Source of the DNA: Chryseobacterium lactis
GTDB lineage: Bacteria > Bacteroidota > Bacteroidia > Flavobacteriales > Weeksellaceae
Length of the DNA: 64,000 bases
Reading direction: 5' to 3'
NCBI RefSeq assembly: GCF_003815875.1
Contig: NZ_CP033924.1
Coordinates: 5,554,213 to 5,618,212, forward strand
Shown here: positions 53,187 through 62,109 of the stretch, in pieces
Layout of the letters: every line of letters starts with the position of its first letter
Numbering within the stretch: the stretch's first letter is position 1
The notes under the pieces: model-generated
The model's database searches: none
Told to the model about the DNA's origin: nothing
What the model saw: only the letters and a program-made list of their open reading frames with translations
Made by a program: the position numbers and the translations under genes

Positions 53187-53580
53187 AAGTTTTTAAAGAT
53201 TTTAATTACATTATTTTTCATCAATATTTCCAAAAAGGAAGATGCATCTCAACATGTGATTATCATCATAAAGCTAATATAAACAAAAAAAACATATTCC
53301 ATTGAGTTTTAGCCTCATTTCAACAAATAACTTATTGAAAGCATATGATTTAAAAATATTGCTTGTGCCGCAAATTTAAGACATAATTTTTTAATTTGTA
53401 TACTTTACAAAAGAAAATTAAAATTTCTTAATGAGACAAAATATCAATTAACTGAAAATCAACACTATAAAAATCCATATAGAAAAGTATCTATGTTAAA
53501 TTTTCGTAATATCTTATCTATTATGCACTTAGAGCACCTATTATTTCTATTTGATTACTAGTTAATTAGCTTTTTCGTTT
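53187..53580. other. 394-bp gene-free, AT-rich spacer
   Basis: I see no supported gene, hairpin terminator or recognisable RNA here. It must contain the promoter of the secreted-protein pair and the 3' end of rimO transcription, but no element matches the consensus well. Confidence 0.4.
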
Positions 53581-54882
53581 TTATACCAGTTCTCCGTATA
53601 AGTCGAATTCTTCAGCTGAAGTAATTCTTACCTCTGCAAATTCACCTATAGAGATATAAGTATCTTCTGCTGATACCAGAACTGTGTTATCAACATCGGG
53701 AGAATCATATTCTGTTCTTCCAATGAAATAATTTCCTTCTTTACGATCAAAAACGCATTTGAAGGTTTTTCCAATTTTTTCCTGGTTCTTTTCCCACGAG
53801 ATCTGAGACTGCAATTCCATAATCTCCTCCACTCTGGCTTCTTTTACTTCTTGTGGAATATTGTCTTCCAGGACGTGTGCCGTGGTATTCTCTTCATGAG
53901 AATAGGTAAAACATCCCAATCTGTCGAATTTCTGTTCTTTAACCCAATCTTTAAGCTCCTGGAATCTTTCTTCTGTTTCCCCAGGATATCCTACGATCAA
54001 TGTCGTTCTGATCGCCATATCCGGAACTTTTTCTCTGAATTTATCTAAAAGTGCATTGGTCTTTTCGTGAGTAGTTCCTCTTTTCATTGATTTCAACAAA
54101 TCAGAATTGATGTGCTGAAGAGGAATATCTATATAATTACAAACTTTCGGTTCTTCACGGATAATATCCAAAACATCTTCAGGGAAACCACTTGGGAAAG
54201 CGTAATGCAGACGAATCCACTCTACTCCTTCTACTTTTACCAATTCTTTTAACAGGTCTCCTAAAGCACGTTTTTTATAAAGATCCAAACCATAATAAGT
54301 AAGATCCTGAGCAATAAGAATTAATTCTTTTGTTCCTTTTTTCGCTAATTTCTGAGCTTCAGAAACCAGTTTTTCAATAGGGGTAGAAATGTGTCCACCT
54401 CGCATCAAAGGAATTGCACAGAAAGAACATGGTCTGTCACAACCTTCAGAAATCTTTAGGTATGCATAATGCTTAGGGGTTGTTGTCAACCTTTCTCCTA
54501 CTAATTCATGCTTGTAATCGGCACCAAGGTGTTTCAACAGAATCGGAAGGTCTCTGGTTCCGAAATATTGATCTACATCCGGAATTTCTTTGATCAAATC
54601 CGGTTTGTATCTTTCAGAAAGGCATCCTGTAACGAATACTTTTTCAACTTCACCTCTGTTTTTAGCATCTACATAATCAAGAATTGTATTGATAGATTCT
54701 TCTTTAGCATTATCAATAAATCCGCAGGTATTAATTACAACGATGTCACCACGGTCTTCGTGAACCACTTCTTTGCCATTGGCTTTCAGCTGGCTCATTA
54801 ATACTTCAGAATCGTATACATTCTTGGAACATCCAAGAGTGACTACATTGATTTTCTTCTTCCCTACAGATTTTGTACGCAT
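53581..54882 (-). CDS. rimO: Ribosomal protein S12 methylthiotransferase
   Basis: A 434-residue radical-SAM methylthiotransferase from ATG 54882, supported by TATCTTTG at 54902. The N-terminal UPF0004 domain has VTLGCSKNVYDSE, NTCGFIDNAKEES and TGCLSERY, supplying three cysteines for one Fe-S cluster. The radical-SAM CxxxCxxC is ISEGCDRPCSFCAIP. A C-terminal TRAM domain ends the protein. RimO methylthiolates Asp of ribosomal protein S12; the first cluster's pattern is closer to RimO than to MiaB. Confidence 0.94.
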   Translation of the reverse strand: MRTKSVGKKKINVVTLGCSKNVYDSEVLMSQLKANGKEVVHEDRGDIVVINTCGFIDNAKEESINTILDYVDAKNRGEVEKVFVTGCLSERYKPDLIKEIPDVDQYFGTRDLPILLKHLGADYKHELVGERLTTTPKHYAYLKISEGCDRPCSFCAIPLMRGGHISTPIEKLVSEAQKLAKKGTKELILIAQDLTYYGLDLYKKRALGDLLKELVKVEGVEWIRLHYAFPSGFPEDVLDIIREEPKVCNYIDIPLQHINSDLLKSMKRGTTHEKTNALLDKFREKVPDMAIRTTLIVGYPGETEERFQELKDWVKEQKFDRLGCFTYSHEENTTAHVLEDNIPQEVKEARVEEIMELQSQISWEKNQEKIGKTFKCVFDRKEGNYFIGRTEYDSPDVDNTVLVSAEDTYISIGEFAEVRITSAEEFDLYGELV

Positions 54883-54901
54883 CTTTTTGATTTTGAGTCT
54901 G

Positions 54902-54909
54902 CAAAGATA
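54902..54909 (-). promoter_or_regulatory. -7 box of rimO
   Basis: TATCTTTG on the minus strand, 20 bp upstream of the chosen rimO ATG, matches TAnnTTTG. It lies inside the longer possible reading frame, so it supports the 54882 start. Confidence 0.5.
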
Positions 54910-54942
54910 CAAAATATTGAAGAGTTAAGGGTTAAAAAAATA

Positions 54943-54967
54943 AAAACCACTTTAGAAAAGTGGTTTT
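54943..54967 (-). terminator. Terminator of the polysaccharide cluster
   Basis: AAAACCACTTT (54943-54953) pairs with AAAGTGGTTTT (54957-54967) across AGA. On the minus strand it is followed by TATTTTTTT. It lies 13 bp after the stop of the epimerase gene, the last gene of the cluster. Confidence 0.9.
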
Positions 54968-54979
54968 CAGGGATATACT

Positions 54980-55525
54980 TTAAAAGTTTTTTTCTTTAAA
55001 TCCGGGAGCATTCTTATCTTTTTCTGAAAGGATTGCATCCTGATCATCAATTTTCCAGTCGATATCAAGATCCAGGTCATCAAATTTCACACTGCCCTCT
55101 GAATCTTTGTTATAAAAGTTATCACATTTATACGAAAATACAGCATTGGTACTTAATACGGAAAAACCGTGTCCAAAACCTCTTGGAATATAAAGCTGTA
55201 GTTTATTTTCAGCCGTCAGTTCAATTCCGAACCACTGCCCGAATGTGGGAGAATCTTCGCGAAGATCTACCGCAACATCCCAAACACTTCCTTCAAGGCA
55301 CGACACCAATTTCGCCTGAGCATGTTCTCCTTTCTGAAGGTGCAGTCCTCTCAGTACTCCGTAAGAAGATTTAGAAATGTTATCTTGTACAAAATGCCCG
55401 TTCATTCCTGTTAATTCTTCGAATTTCTTCTCGTTGAATTTTTCAAAGAAATAGCCTCTGTCATCTTCAAAGATGGTGGGTTCTATAATGTAACAATCTT
55501 TTAGGGGAGTTTCTTTTATTTTCAT
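54980..55525 (-). CDS. rfbC: dTDP-4-dehydrorhamnose 3,5-epimerase
   Basis: A 181-residue RmlC-type cupin. Marks are FFEKFNEKKFEELTG, DNISKSSYGVLRGLHLQ (catalytic His), SVWDVAVDLREDSPTFGQW and YIPRGFGHGFSVLS. It epimerises the 4-keto sugar nucleotide in dTDP-rhamnose (or a related deoxysugar) synthesis. rfbA, rfbB and rfbD are not in the window, so they must be elsewhere in the cluster or genome. It is the last gene of the leftward polysaccharide run, ahead of a terminator. Confidence 0.92.
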   Translation of the reverse strand: MKIKETPLKDCYIIEPTIFEDDRGYFFEKFNEKKFEELTGMNGHFVQDNISKSSYGVLRGLHLQKGEHAQAKLVSCLEGSVWDVAVDLREDSPTFGQWFGIELTAENKLQLYIPRGFGHGFSVLSTNAVFSYKCDNFYNKDSEGSVKFDDLDLDIDWKIDDQDAILSEKDKNAPGFKEKNF

Positions 55526-55540
55526 GATGGTGAAAAGAGT

Positions 55541-56113
55541 CTATTTTAATATGGTTATTAATGTTTTAAACAAAATCTTTGTATCATTTTTTAAAGATAT
55601 ATTTTCAAAATAATCAAGATTCATTTTTACTTTGTTTGGAAATAATATTTCATCATTATAAGCTAAGGGATCTTTCATATTTCTCAGAATACTTTCTTCA
55701 TTTCTATATTTGATGCTTGCTTCACAGGTCAATCCGGGTTTCAGTTCCAGAACCTTTCTGTCTCCACCTGTAAGTTTATCATAATATCCTACAATATCCG
55801 GTCTCGGGCCAACGAAACTCATGTCCCCCTTTAAAATATTAAATAATTGAGGAAGCTCATCTAATTTAAATTTCCTAAGAGCTGTTCCTATTTTAGAACA
55901 AGTACGCTTCTGTTCGTGGATTGTTTTAAATTTTAAAATGGTAAAAGGTTTCCCATGCTGCCCTATTCTTGTTTGGAAAAAAATTCCGTTGGAAGATGTA
56001 TCCAGAGAGGCAATCGCAAATAAAATAATCAATACTGGCATAAGGAAAATGGTTAATATCACCGCAAAGATAAAGTCCAGAACTACTTTCCAATATGTAT
56101 ACTGATTCATCAA
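55541..56113 (-). CDS. Initiating sugar-phosphate transferase (WcaJ/PglC type)
   Basis: A 190-residue monotopic phosphoglycosyl transferase. The N-terminal re-entrant helix (YWKVVLDFIFAVILTIFLMPVLIILFA) precedes the conserved core FQTRIGQHGKPFTILKFKT, LRKFKLDELPQLFNILKGDMSFVGPRP and LKPGLTCEASI. It transfers a sugar phosphate to undecaprenyl phosphate to start a repeat unit. Short PglC-type length (about 190-200) is typical. It follows the aminotransferase gene by 9 bp. A second such transferase lies at 60229. Confidence 0.9.
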   Translation of the reverse strand: MMNQYTYWKVVLDFIFAVILTIFLMPVLIILFAIASLDTSSNGIFFQTRIGQHGKPFTILKFKTIHEQKRTCSKIGTALRKFKLDELPQLFNILKGDMSFVGPRPDIVGYYDKLTGGDRKVLELKPGLTCEASIKYRNEESILRNMKDPLAYNDEILFPNKVKMNLDYFENISLKNDTKILFKTLITILK

Positions 56114-56122
56114 ATTAAAATA

Positions 56123-57259
56123 TTAAATCCCAAAGAAGGAACGAATAATTTTTTCTATCCTATTTCTGTCTTCGTCTGACAGGTTAGAACCTGAAGGTAG
56201 GCACAATCCATTGTCAAAAAGTTTTTCAGAAATATTACCACCGTAGTAAGGAGCGTTTTCAAAAACCGGTTGCAGGTGCATTGGCTTCCAAAGTGGTCTG
56301 GATTCAATGTTATCTTTCAATAATGCAAGTCTTAAATCTTCTCTGTTTTTACCACTAACCTCCGGGTCAATAATTACCGCGGATAACCAATGGTTTGAAT
56401 AGAAATCACTTTCCGGTTCGGAAAATACCGTAACTCCGTTAATATTTTTAAAAATATCAACATAGAAGTCATGCATTGCTCTACGGGCAGAAACCCTATC
56501 ATTAAGTACTTCCATCTGCCCTCTTCCTATTCCTGCAACAATATTACTCATTCTATAATTGAAACCAATCTGAGAATGTTGATAATGAGGAGCATTATCT
56601 CTTGCTTGTGTGGAAAGAAAAACAACTTTATCTTTATCTTCCTGGGTATGGCAGACCAAAGCTCCACCTCCTGATGTGGTAATAATTTTGTTTCCATTAA
56701 AACTTAAAACACCAAAACGGCCAAACGTTCCACACGCCTGTCCTTTGTATGTTGAACCGAGGGCTTCTGCTGCGTCTTCAATTATTGGTATTTGATATTC
56801 TACAGCAAGAGCTGTGATCTCATCCATTTTAGCAGGCATACCATACAAATGAACAACAATAATTGCTTTAGGCTTTTTCCCTTTTTGTATTCTATCTTCT
56901 ATTGCTTCTTTCAGAGCATCCGGACACATATTCCATGTATCTGGTTCGCTGTCTACAAAAACAGGAATTGCCCCACAATAAGCAATAGGATTAGCCGAAG
57001 CTGAAAACGTCATTGACTGACAGATAACCTCATCTCCATGATGTACGTCACATTCAATAAGAGCAAGATGTAATGCTGCAGTCCCTGCAGACAGCGCTGC
57101 TACTTTTACATTTTTGCCTAAAAATGCCTCCAGATCATCTTCAAATCCGTTTACATTAGGCCCCAATGGAGCCACCCAATTTTCATCGAATGCTTCATTG
57201 ATATATTTTAATTCGTTGCCTCCCATATGTGGAGAGGATAACCATATTTTATTACTCAT
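56123..57259 (-). CDS. DegT/DnrJ/EryC1 family sugar aminotransferase
   Basis: A 378-residue PLP enzyme. SAGTAALHLAL (about 57-67), the PLP Asp in PIIEDAAEALGSTY, and the Schiff-base lysine K191 in LSFNGNKIITTSGGGA are clear. The motif SFNGNK.ITTSGGG is the one found in PglE-type enzymes that make 4-amino-4,6-dideoxy sugars (UDP-bacillosamine or N-acetylviosamine pathways). The aminosugar it makes could be the substrate of the formyltransferases nearby. It lies 9 bp before the sugar transferase gene. Confidence 0.9.
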   Translation of the reverse strand: MSNKIWLSSPHMGGNELKYINEAFDENWVAPLGPNVNGFEDDLEAFLGKNVKVAALSAGTAALHLALIECDVHHGDEVICQSMTFSASANPIAYCGAIPVFVDSEPDTWNMCPDALKEAIEDRIQKGKKPKAIIVVHLYGMPAKMDEITALAVEYQIPIIEDAAEALGSTYKGQACGTFGRFGVLSFNGNKIITTSGGGALVCHTQEDKDKVVFLSTQARDNAPHYQHSQIGFNYRMSNIVAGIGRGQMEVLNDRVSARRAMHDFYVDIFKNINGVTVFSEPESDFYSNHWLSAVIIDPEVSGKNREDLRLALLKDNIESRPLWKPMHLQPVFENAPYYGGNISEKLFDNGLCLPSGSNLSDEDRNRIEKIIRSFFGI

Positions 57260-57384
57260 CTGTAAGAATTTAAATATGAATTTATTTAATTACTTTATTA
57301 TTAATAAGAAACACTGATAATCAACTAAATGATATAAAAGATTATAGTTTCTCTTTTAATGAAGCTATTTTTAAACAACTATTG

Positions 57385-58143
57385 TCAATCCAAATTGAAA
57401 AATTCAATTTTAACTCCAATTTTTTTATTGCTATCATTAAAATACGCTAATTCATCATTAGAATTTGTCGATAGTGCTCTAAGTTTATCTAAGAAATCTT
57501 TTACTATAACACGCTCTTCTAAATCAAATTCTCTTATTTTTTCTAAATCCTTCTTTTTATAACTTGTTCCTTCTTCTTTTTGAACTGACCTAGGAGGATT
57601 TAGACTCACTATATCTTCCAATGCTTCGGTAAAAACTTCCTTTTCTAAATCGAGGGCTTTTTGATAAAGAGTATTAGCAGTATCATTAGGTGCTACTTCC
57701 AGCTTTTTTTGATGGATAATATCTCCTTTGTCTAAGGCTTCAGTCATAAAATGTAATGTAGCTCCATAGTCGGTCTTATCCATAATAGCCCAAGATGGGG
57801 TATTCCATCCTTTATTATAAGGTAAATATGCTGGATGAAGATTTAAAAAGCCTATTTTCGGAATGTTTAATAATTGAGAGCTTATAATATATGGATAATG
57901 AATTCCAATAATATAATCCAAATCTAAATTTTCCAGCAAACGCAGCTTTTCCAGGTCATTTAGATCTTTTTTACCTTTTAGTATAAGACTATCTGATAAT
58001 TTACTAATCTGAATCAGTTCGTCTGAATGTGAGGAAGTTTCTCCATCTGTAACCATCAGAGCAGAGGGATTGAATCCTTTATTTATAAGAATGTTTAAAA
58101 TATCACAGCTTATTTTTCTATCTCCGGCAAAAGCATATCTCAT
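57385..58143 (-). CDS. Formyltransferase-fold protein (sugar N-formyltransferase-like)
   Basis: A 252-residue protein with the methionyl-tRNA/ArnA formyltransferase fold. The active-site triad is intact: N and H in FLNLHPAYLPYNKG, and D in EALDKGDIIHQ. YGATLHFM follows as expected. It lacks the C-terminal tRNA-binding domain, and its context is sugar genes, so it probably formylates an amino sugar from N10-formyl-tetrahydrofolate, as the Fdt and WbkC types do. Its start overlaps the stop of the 104-residue gene by 1 bp, so translation is coupled. Confidence 0.8.
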   Translation of the reverse strand: MRYAFAGDRKISCDILNILINKGFNPSALMVTDGETSSHSDELIQISKLSDSLILKGKKDLNDLEKLRLLENLDLDYIIGIHYPYIISSQLLNIPKIGFLNLHPAYLPYNKGWNTPSWAIMDKTDYGATLHFMTEALDKGDIIHQKKLEVAPNDTANTLYQKALDLEKEVFTEALEDIVSLNPPRSVQKEEGTSYKKKDLEKIREFDLEERVIVKDFLDKLRALSTNSNDELAYFNDSNKKIGVKIEFFNLD

Positions 58144-58457
58144 TATAAAATATTTTTAAAATTTTTGGGAAAAGAGATCGCTCCCTCTAGCCTGTGAAAA
58201 ACAAAAACATCAGCAAGATTGGTAGATTCCTCTGTTTCAAATTGGTTAAACCAGTCTTCTAAATGAAAAATATACTCAATAACAAGAGGCGTATCTTTCT
58301 CTTCACAAGTATATATATACTCATTTAATAATTCATATATATTCTTATTTGCATTATATATTCTCAGAGCCTGAAAGTATTTTTTGTTGTGAAGATATAA
58401 AGCATAAGCTTTTTCACTTCTGTCTAAAGCTCTTAAAAGTTTATTATTAATTGTCAT
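58143..58457 (-). CDS. Hypothetical 104-aa protein in polysaccharide cluster
   Basis: A small soluble protein, predominantly helical by composition (LLRALDRSEKAYALYLHNKKYFQALRIYNANKNIYELLNEYIYT), then an acidic middle and a C-terminal LADVFVFHRLEGAISFPKN. I do not recognise a family. It overlaps the following formyltransferase gene by a base, so the two are almost certainly expressed together. A helper or partner of that enzyme is a reasonable guess. Codon use is like its neighbours. Confidence 0.6.
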   Translation of the reverse strand: MTINNKLLRALDRSEKAYALYLHNKKYFQALRIYNANKNIYELLNEYIYTCEEKDTPLVIEYIFHLEDWFNQFETEESTNLADVFVFHRLEGAISFPKNFKNIL

Positions 58458-58606
58458 TTCTGCTATGTAATATTATTGATATCCAATTCTACAAACAAAT
58501 AATTTATGTTAAAAAACCACGGTAATATCACTATTTGTCTCAAAGTTCAGCTATTTTATTAGCATTTAAGAAGAAAAATATTGATTCTAATCTTAAGATC
58601 TATTTA

Positions 58607-59281
58607 CTAGATAACTAACTGTCTTTCAACCGAAAAAGCTTCTGCTCTTTCTACGCCCACAGTAGCTCCTCTATACATAGCTAATGCTTCAAAAGCCTCT
58701 ATAGAACGAGAATGAGGGAATTTTTTTATTTGTGAGCCAAAAAAATTCATAGCTTCCGTCTTTTTTGAAAAAACATCTGTAACATTTACAAAATGGTTTG
58801 GTACAAATGCTTTTTCCTGCATAGGAGTCCATTCTGTTTCTGAAAGGGTTTCATAACAATAAATATTTGAAATCTTATTCTCTCCTTGCGGTCTTGCGGC
58901 AACTAATGAAGCACGATAGATTGCTTTATGATCTTGATGGATATCACCGGGATGAGGAATATATAAATGAGTTGGTTTAATTCTTTGAAATATTTCAGAG
59001 AGTTCTAAAGAAATCTTAAATTCTGGAAAAGAATTAAGTGCAGGCGCAGGAAACTCTAAAAAAATTGTTTCTTTTACTCCTAAAAACTGATGTGCTGCAA
59101 TAGCTTCTGAACGAACATTTTTTATTTGGCTCGCAGTGAAAAGCTCTGGCGCACCTATAGAAGCATTGGTTGCAATAACAACTGTAACTTCATCTCCCGA
59201 TTTAATATGCCTGGCAATGGTGGCTCCGCATCCAATTATTTCATCATCAGCATGTGGCGCTACTACAACTACTCTATTCAT
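58607..59281 (-). CDS. PIG-L family deacetylase
   Basis: A 224-residue zinc deacetylase of the LmbE/PIG-L family. The zinc-binding AHPDDE-like motif is VVAPHADDEIIGCGATI, and the second site is YIPHPGDIHQDHKAIYRASL. These enzymes remove acetyl groups from N-acetylglucosamine-type sugars. Its start overlaps the end of the formyltransferase-fold gene at 59274 by 8 bp, so it is translationally coupled to it. A deacetylase followed by a formyl-transfer protein suggests swapping acetyl for formyl on a sugar amine. Confidence 0.9.
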   Translation of the reverse strand: MNRVVVVAPHADDEIIGCGATIARHIKSGDEVTVVIATNASIGAPELFTASQIKNVRSEAIAAHQFLGVKETIFLEFPAPALNSFPEFKISLELSEIFQRIKPTHLYIPHPGDIHQDHKAIYRASLVAARPQGENKISNIYCYETLSETEWTPMQEKAFVPNHFVNVTDVFSKKTEAMNFFGSQIKKFPHSRSIEAFEALAMYRGATVGVERAEAFSVERQLVI

Positions 59282-60236
59282 CTTTTAATTTTTTTAAATC
59301 TTTTTTTATTTTATAAATTTCGTCTTCGATATTGTACCCTAACTTATCCCCAACATTAATGGAAATTTCCTGATCAACAAATTCATAATCTTCAATCCAT
59401 ACGAGACCTTGTCCAGTTTGTATAAGAAGTTTACCTTCATCGTTTTTGAGCAAAACCCTTCCAATGACTCCCTTGAATTGAATTTCTTTTTCTATCCTTG
59501 ATGACCAAATAGTCAGTTTTTCATCTTTGCAATAAGTGTAAGCTCCAGGATGCGGTCTTGATGCGGCTTTAATCAGTCTATTAATACTACCAGCATTATC
59601 ATTCCAGTTAATGAGTCCATCTTCTTCTTTTCGTACTCCATAGTAAGAAGCAAGATATTCAGCTTGTGGAATTGGGTTCCAAAATCCTTTTTTCAGTTCC
59701 GGTAACCATTGATCCAATGCAACATCTATATGTTTTAATATTTTTGTTTCTACACTTCCCGCATCATCATTTTCTTCAACCTTAAATATTGACTGGCTAA
59801 AAATTGGTCCATCATCTGCACCTTTTCCCATCAAAAAAAATGAAGCTGAACCATATGTTTGTTCTAATGTAATCCAGGCTAAGGGTGCTCTTCCTCTTCC
59901 AAGAGGAAGCATGGTAGGATGAAAACCTATACAGCCTAATTTAGAAATAGAAAACCATTGTTCATGTAATAACTGAGAGAAACCAACAGCAAAAATAATA
60001 TCTGGTTTGGCTTCTAAAGCCCATTTAAGATTGGCATCATCATTAATTTTGGTAAATCCCTTATAGTCAATATTGAATGTTGATGATAACAGAGACAAAT
60101 CAGCCCATCCGGAAACTTTGTCCTTATTTTTGGGTTCGTGCCCCAAAACCCCCACAACATGCAGATTATGGTCTACTAATTTCTGAATAATCTTTGCAGT
60201 CGTATTTACGGCTCCTATTACTAATACTTTACACAT
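59274..60236 (-). CDS. Formyltransferase-fold protein with altered active site
   Basis: A 320-residue protein: the formyltransferase fold (about 1-205) and a C-terminal FMT-type beta-barrel domain (about 215-300, GLINWNDNAGSINRLIKAASRPHPGAYTYCKDEKL). The active-site segment reads CIGFHPTMLPLGRGRAPLAW. The His and the later D (KGADDGPIFSQ) are present, but the Asn normally two residues before the His is Gly. It still has the tRNA-FMT/ArnA-like C-terminal domain, so sugar formylation on a UDP-sugar is plausible, with chemistry that the change leaves uncertain. It overlaps its neighbours on both sides by 8 bp, so it is part of a tight coupled run. Confidence 0.82.
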   Translation of the reverse strand: MCKVLVIGAVNTTAKIIQKLVDHNLHVVGVLGHEPKNKDKVSGWADLSLLSSTFNIDYKGFTKINDDANLKWALEAKPDIIFAVGFSQLLHEQWFSISKLGCIGFHPTMLPLGRGRAPLAWITLEQTYGSASFFLMGKGADDGPIFSQSIFKVEENDDAGSVETKILKHIDVALDQWLPELKKGFWNPIPQAEYLASYYGVRKEEDGLINWNDNAGSINRLIKAASRPHPGAYTYCKDEKLTIWSSRIEKEIQFKGVIGRVLLKNDEGKLLIQTGQGLVWIEDYEFVDQEISINVGDKLGYNIEDEIYKIKKDLKKLKDE

Positions 60237-60813
60237 TTGGACGCTTTAAATATTTATCTTCTCCGTTAAGAAGTATTAAAAATGTTTTGAATATGATTTT
60301 CAAATCCAATAAGAAGCTTTGATTCTCAACATATTCTCTATCATATTTCCATCTTTCTTCCCAAGATAGATGAATGTTTCCATTTATTTGAGATAACCCA
60401 GTCAGACCTGGAACAACTTCAATACGTTTCTTTCCATCTTCATTAAATTCCTGTAATTGTTTTGGCAAACATGGACGAGGTCCTACTAATGTCATATCAC
60501 CTTTTAAAACATTGATAATCTGAGGTAACTCGTCTATTTTAAAACGCCGTAAATATTCTCCAACTTTAGTTACTTCTGCATCCCCTTTTAATATTTCCCG
60601 GCCCACTATTCTTTCTTTATCATACATCGTTCTTACCTTATATATTTTAAAGACCTTACCTTTATAACCTAATCTTTCCTGAAAGAAAAAGAAATTTCCA
60701 GAGCTATCTATCTTCACTAAAATATATACTATTAGAAATATAGGAAGTAGAAATATGATAACAAAAAATGCGACTAAAATATCTAGGATTCTCTTAAAAA
60801 ACACCTTATACAT
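60229..60813 (-). CDS. Initiating sugar-phosphate transferase (second copy)
   Basis: A 194-residue monotopic phosphoglycosyl transferase with an N-terminal helix (FKRILDILVAFFVIIFLLPIFLIVYILV) and the core FFQERLGYKGKVFKIYKVRTMYD, LRRFKIDELPQIINVLKGDMTLVGPRPCLP, VPGLTGLSQINGN. It starts a lipid-linked glycan like the copy at 55541, but the two differ in their specificity-bearing halves. Two initiators in one locus suggest either two repeat-unit types or one retained after cluster exchange. The stop overlaps the start of the next gene by 8 bp. Confidence 0.9.
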   Translation of the reverse strand: MYKVFFKRILDILVAFFVIIFLLPIFLIVYILVKIDSSGNFFFFQERLGYKGKVFKIYKVRTMYDKERIVGREILKGDAEVTKVGEYLRRFKIDELPQIINVLKGDMTLVGPRPCLPKQLQEFNEDGKKRIEVVPGLTGLSQINGNIHLSWEERWKYDREYVENQSFLLDLKIIFKTFLILLNGEDKYLKRPNV

Positions 60814-60887
60814 AAAAAATTATACTTTAACAGATACTATATATTGAAAATTAAAGATGGATCACTAATTTTCAAATTTTATACTCT

Positions 60888-62063
60888 TTATTTTCTTTCA
60901 GCTAATAACAAATTATATTCTTCCAGTAACTCATTCCAAACAAAAACCTGATCATATCTATCTTCAATCATTTGTCTGGCCTTCCCCTTCATCTTCAAAT
61001 AGAGCTCCTGATCATTTACCATTCTTTCCATTGCTCTCTTAATCTCCTCTTCATTTTTGACTTGTATTATCAATCCATTCTCTTCATTCTTTATTATTTC
61101 ATTACAACCATTGATATCGGTAACAATTGCGGGAAGCCCCATAGCACCTGCTTGCATTACAACATTTGGAAACCCTTCTCTATAACTGGGAAACACTAAC
61201 GCATTAGAAATTGCAAAATAAGGTCTGACATCTTTTTGAAATCCAACACAAATAATATTACTATTATTTTCTATTTCTACGTAAGTCTCCTTCTTGAGGG
61301 GGTCCAAATCATCTTCAAAAGGTCCTACTAAAAGAAGTTTAACATTCTCTCTTTTATATTCACTGAATACTTTCACTAATTCATTAATTCCTTTATCCTT
61401 CACCAATCGCCCTATAAAGATAAATATAAAATCTTTAGAATCAATATTCAATTCTTTTCTTAAATTATCATTGGAATCAGCAGTGAAAGAGCCTATATGG
61501 TAATGCTGCAAATCAATACCATTTACATTTCCATTTGCAATTATCTTCAATGGCTTATTTGTAATTTTATATGTCTTCAGATCACTTTCTACTCCCTTAC
61601 CTTCAGGATATACATGGGTAGCAGCCATACATAGTAATCTATCCATATATATTAAAAGCTTTTGCATCGCTCCGGTATGTGTAGGAAAAATAAGTCCTGT
61701 AAAAGTATGCATCCGAATCGGAACACCTGCCATTTTTCCGGCAAGCATTGATAAAAGGCCTGCTTTCGGTGTAATTGAGTGAATAATCTCCGGTTTTTCT
61801 TTTTTAAAAGTTTTATACAGGTTCACGAGCGAAATAAAATCTTTAAATAAAGAAATTTTTCGTTCCATTTCAACAGGTACGACCTTAATTTTCTCACGTT
61901 CTTTTACGATGTCTAAATGTTTTCCTTTTCCAGAAACAGCAATTATATCAAAGTATTTATTCAAAAAAGCCAACTGTCCTTTCAACAGTACATTTAATGA
62001 TAGTGGGACGGTCGAAACTCTTATAATTTTCAACATTTGTTTTTTTATATTTTGTGTATCCAT
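60888..62063 (-). CDS. Glycosyltransferase family 4
   Basis: A 391-residue GT-B fold enzyme. The N-terminal domain has LLSMLAGKMAGVPIRMHTFTGLIFP. The C-terminal domain has FIGRLVKDKGINELVKVFSEY, VGFQKDVRPYFAISNALVFPSYREGFPNVVMQAGAMGLPAIVTDINGCNEII, which includes the family 4 E-x7-E nucleotide-sugar site. It adds one sugar in repeat-unit assembly; the sugar is not identifiable. A second in-frame ATG lies 27 bp into the gene. It lies downstream of the beta-helix lipoprotein gene on the same strand. Confidence 0.9.
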   Translation of the reverse strand: MDTQNIKKQMLKIIRVSTVPLSLNVLLKGQLAFLNKYFDIIAVSGKGKHLDIVKEREKIKVVPVEMERKISLFKDFISLVNLYKTFKKEKPEIIHSITPKAGLLSMLAGKMAGVPIRMHTFTGLIFPTHTGAMQKLLIYMDRLLCMAATHVYPEGKGVESDLKTYKITNKPLKIIANGNVNGIDLQHYHIGSFTADSNDNLRKELNIDSKDFIFIFIGRLVKDKGINELVKVFSEYKRENVKLLLVGPFEDDLDPLKKETYVEIENNSNIICVGFQKDVRPYFAISNALVFPSYREGFPNVVMQAGAMGLPAIVTDINGCNEIIKNEENGLIIQVKNEEEIKRAMERMVNDQELYLKMKGKARQMIEDRYDQVFVWNELLEEYNLLLAERK

Positions 62064-62109
62064 AACATCAGAAAGTTAACCTTCGGATTAACTTTCTATC
62101 CTCATTTTA

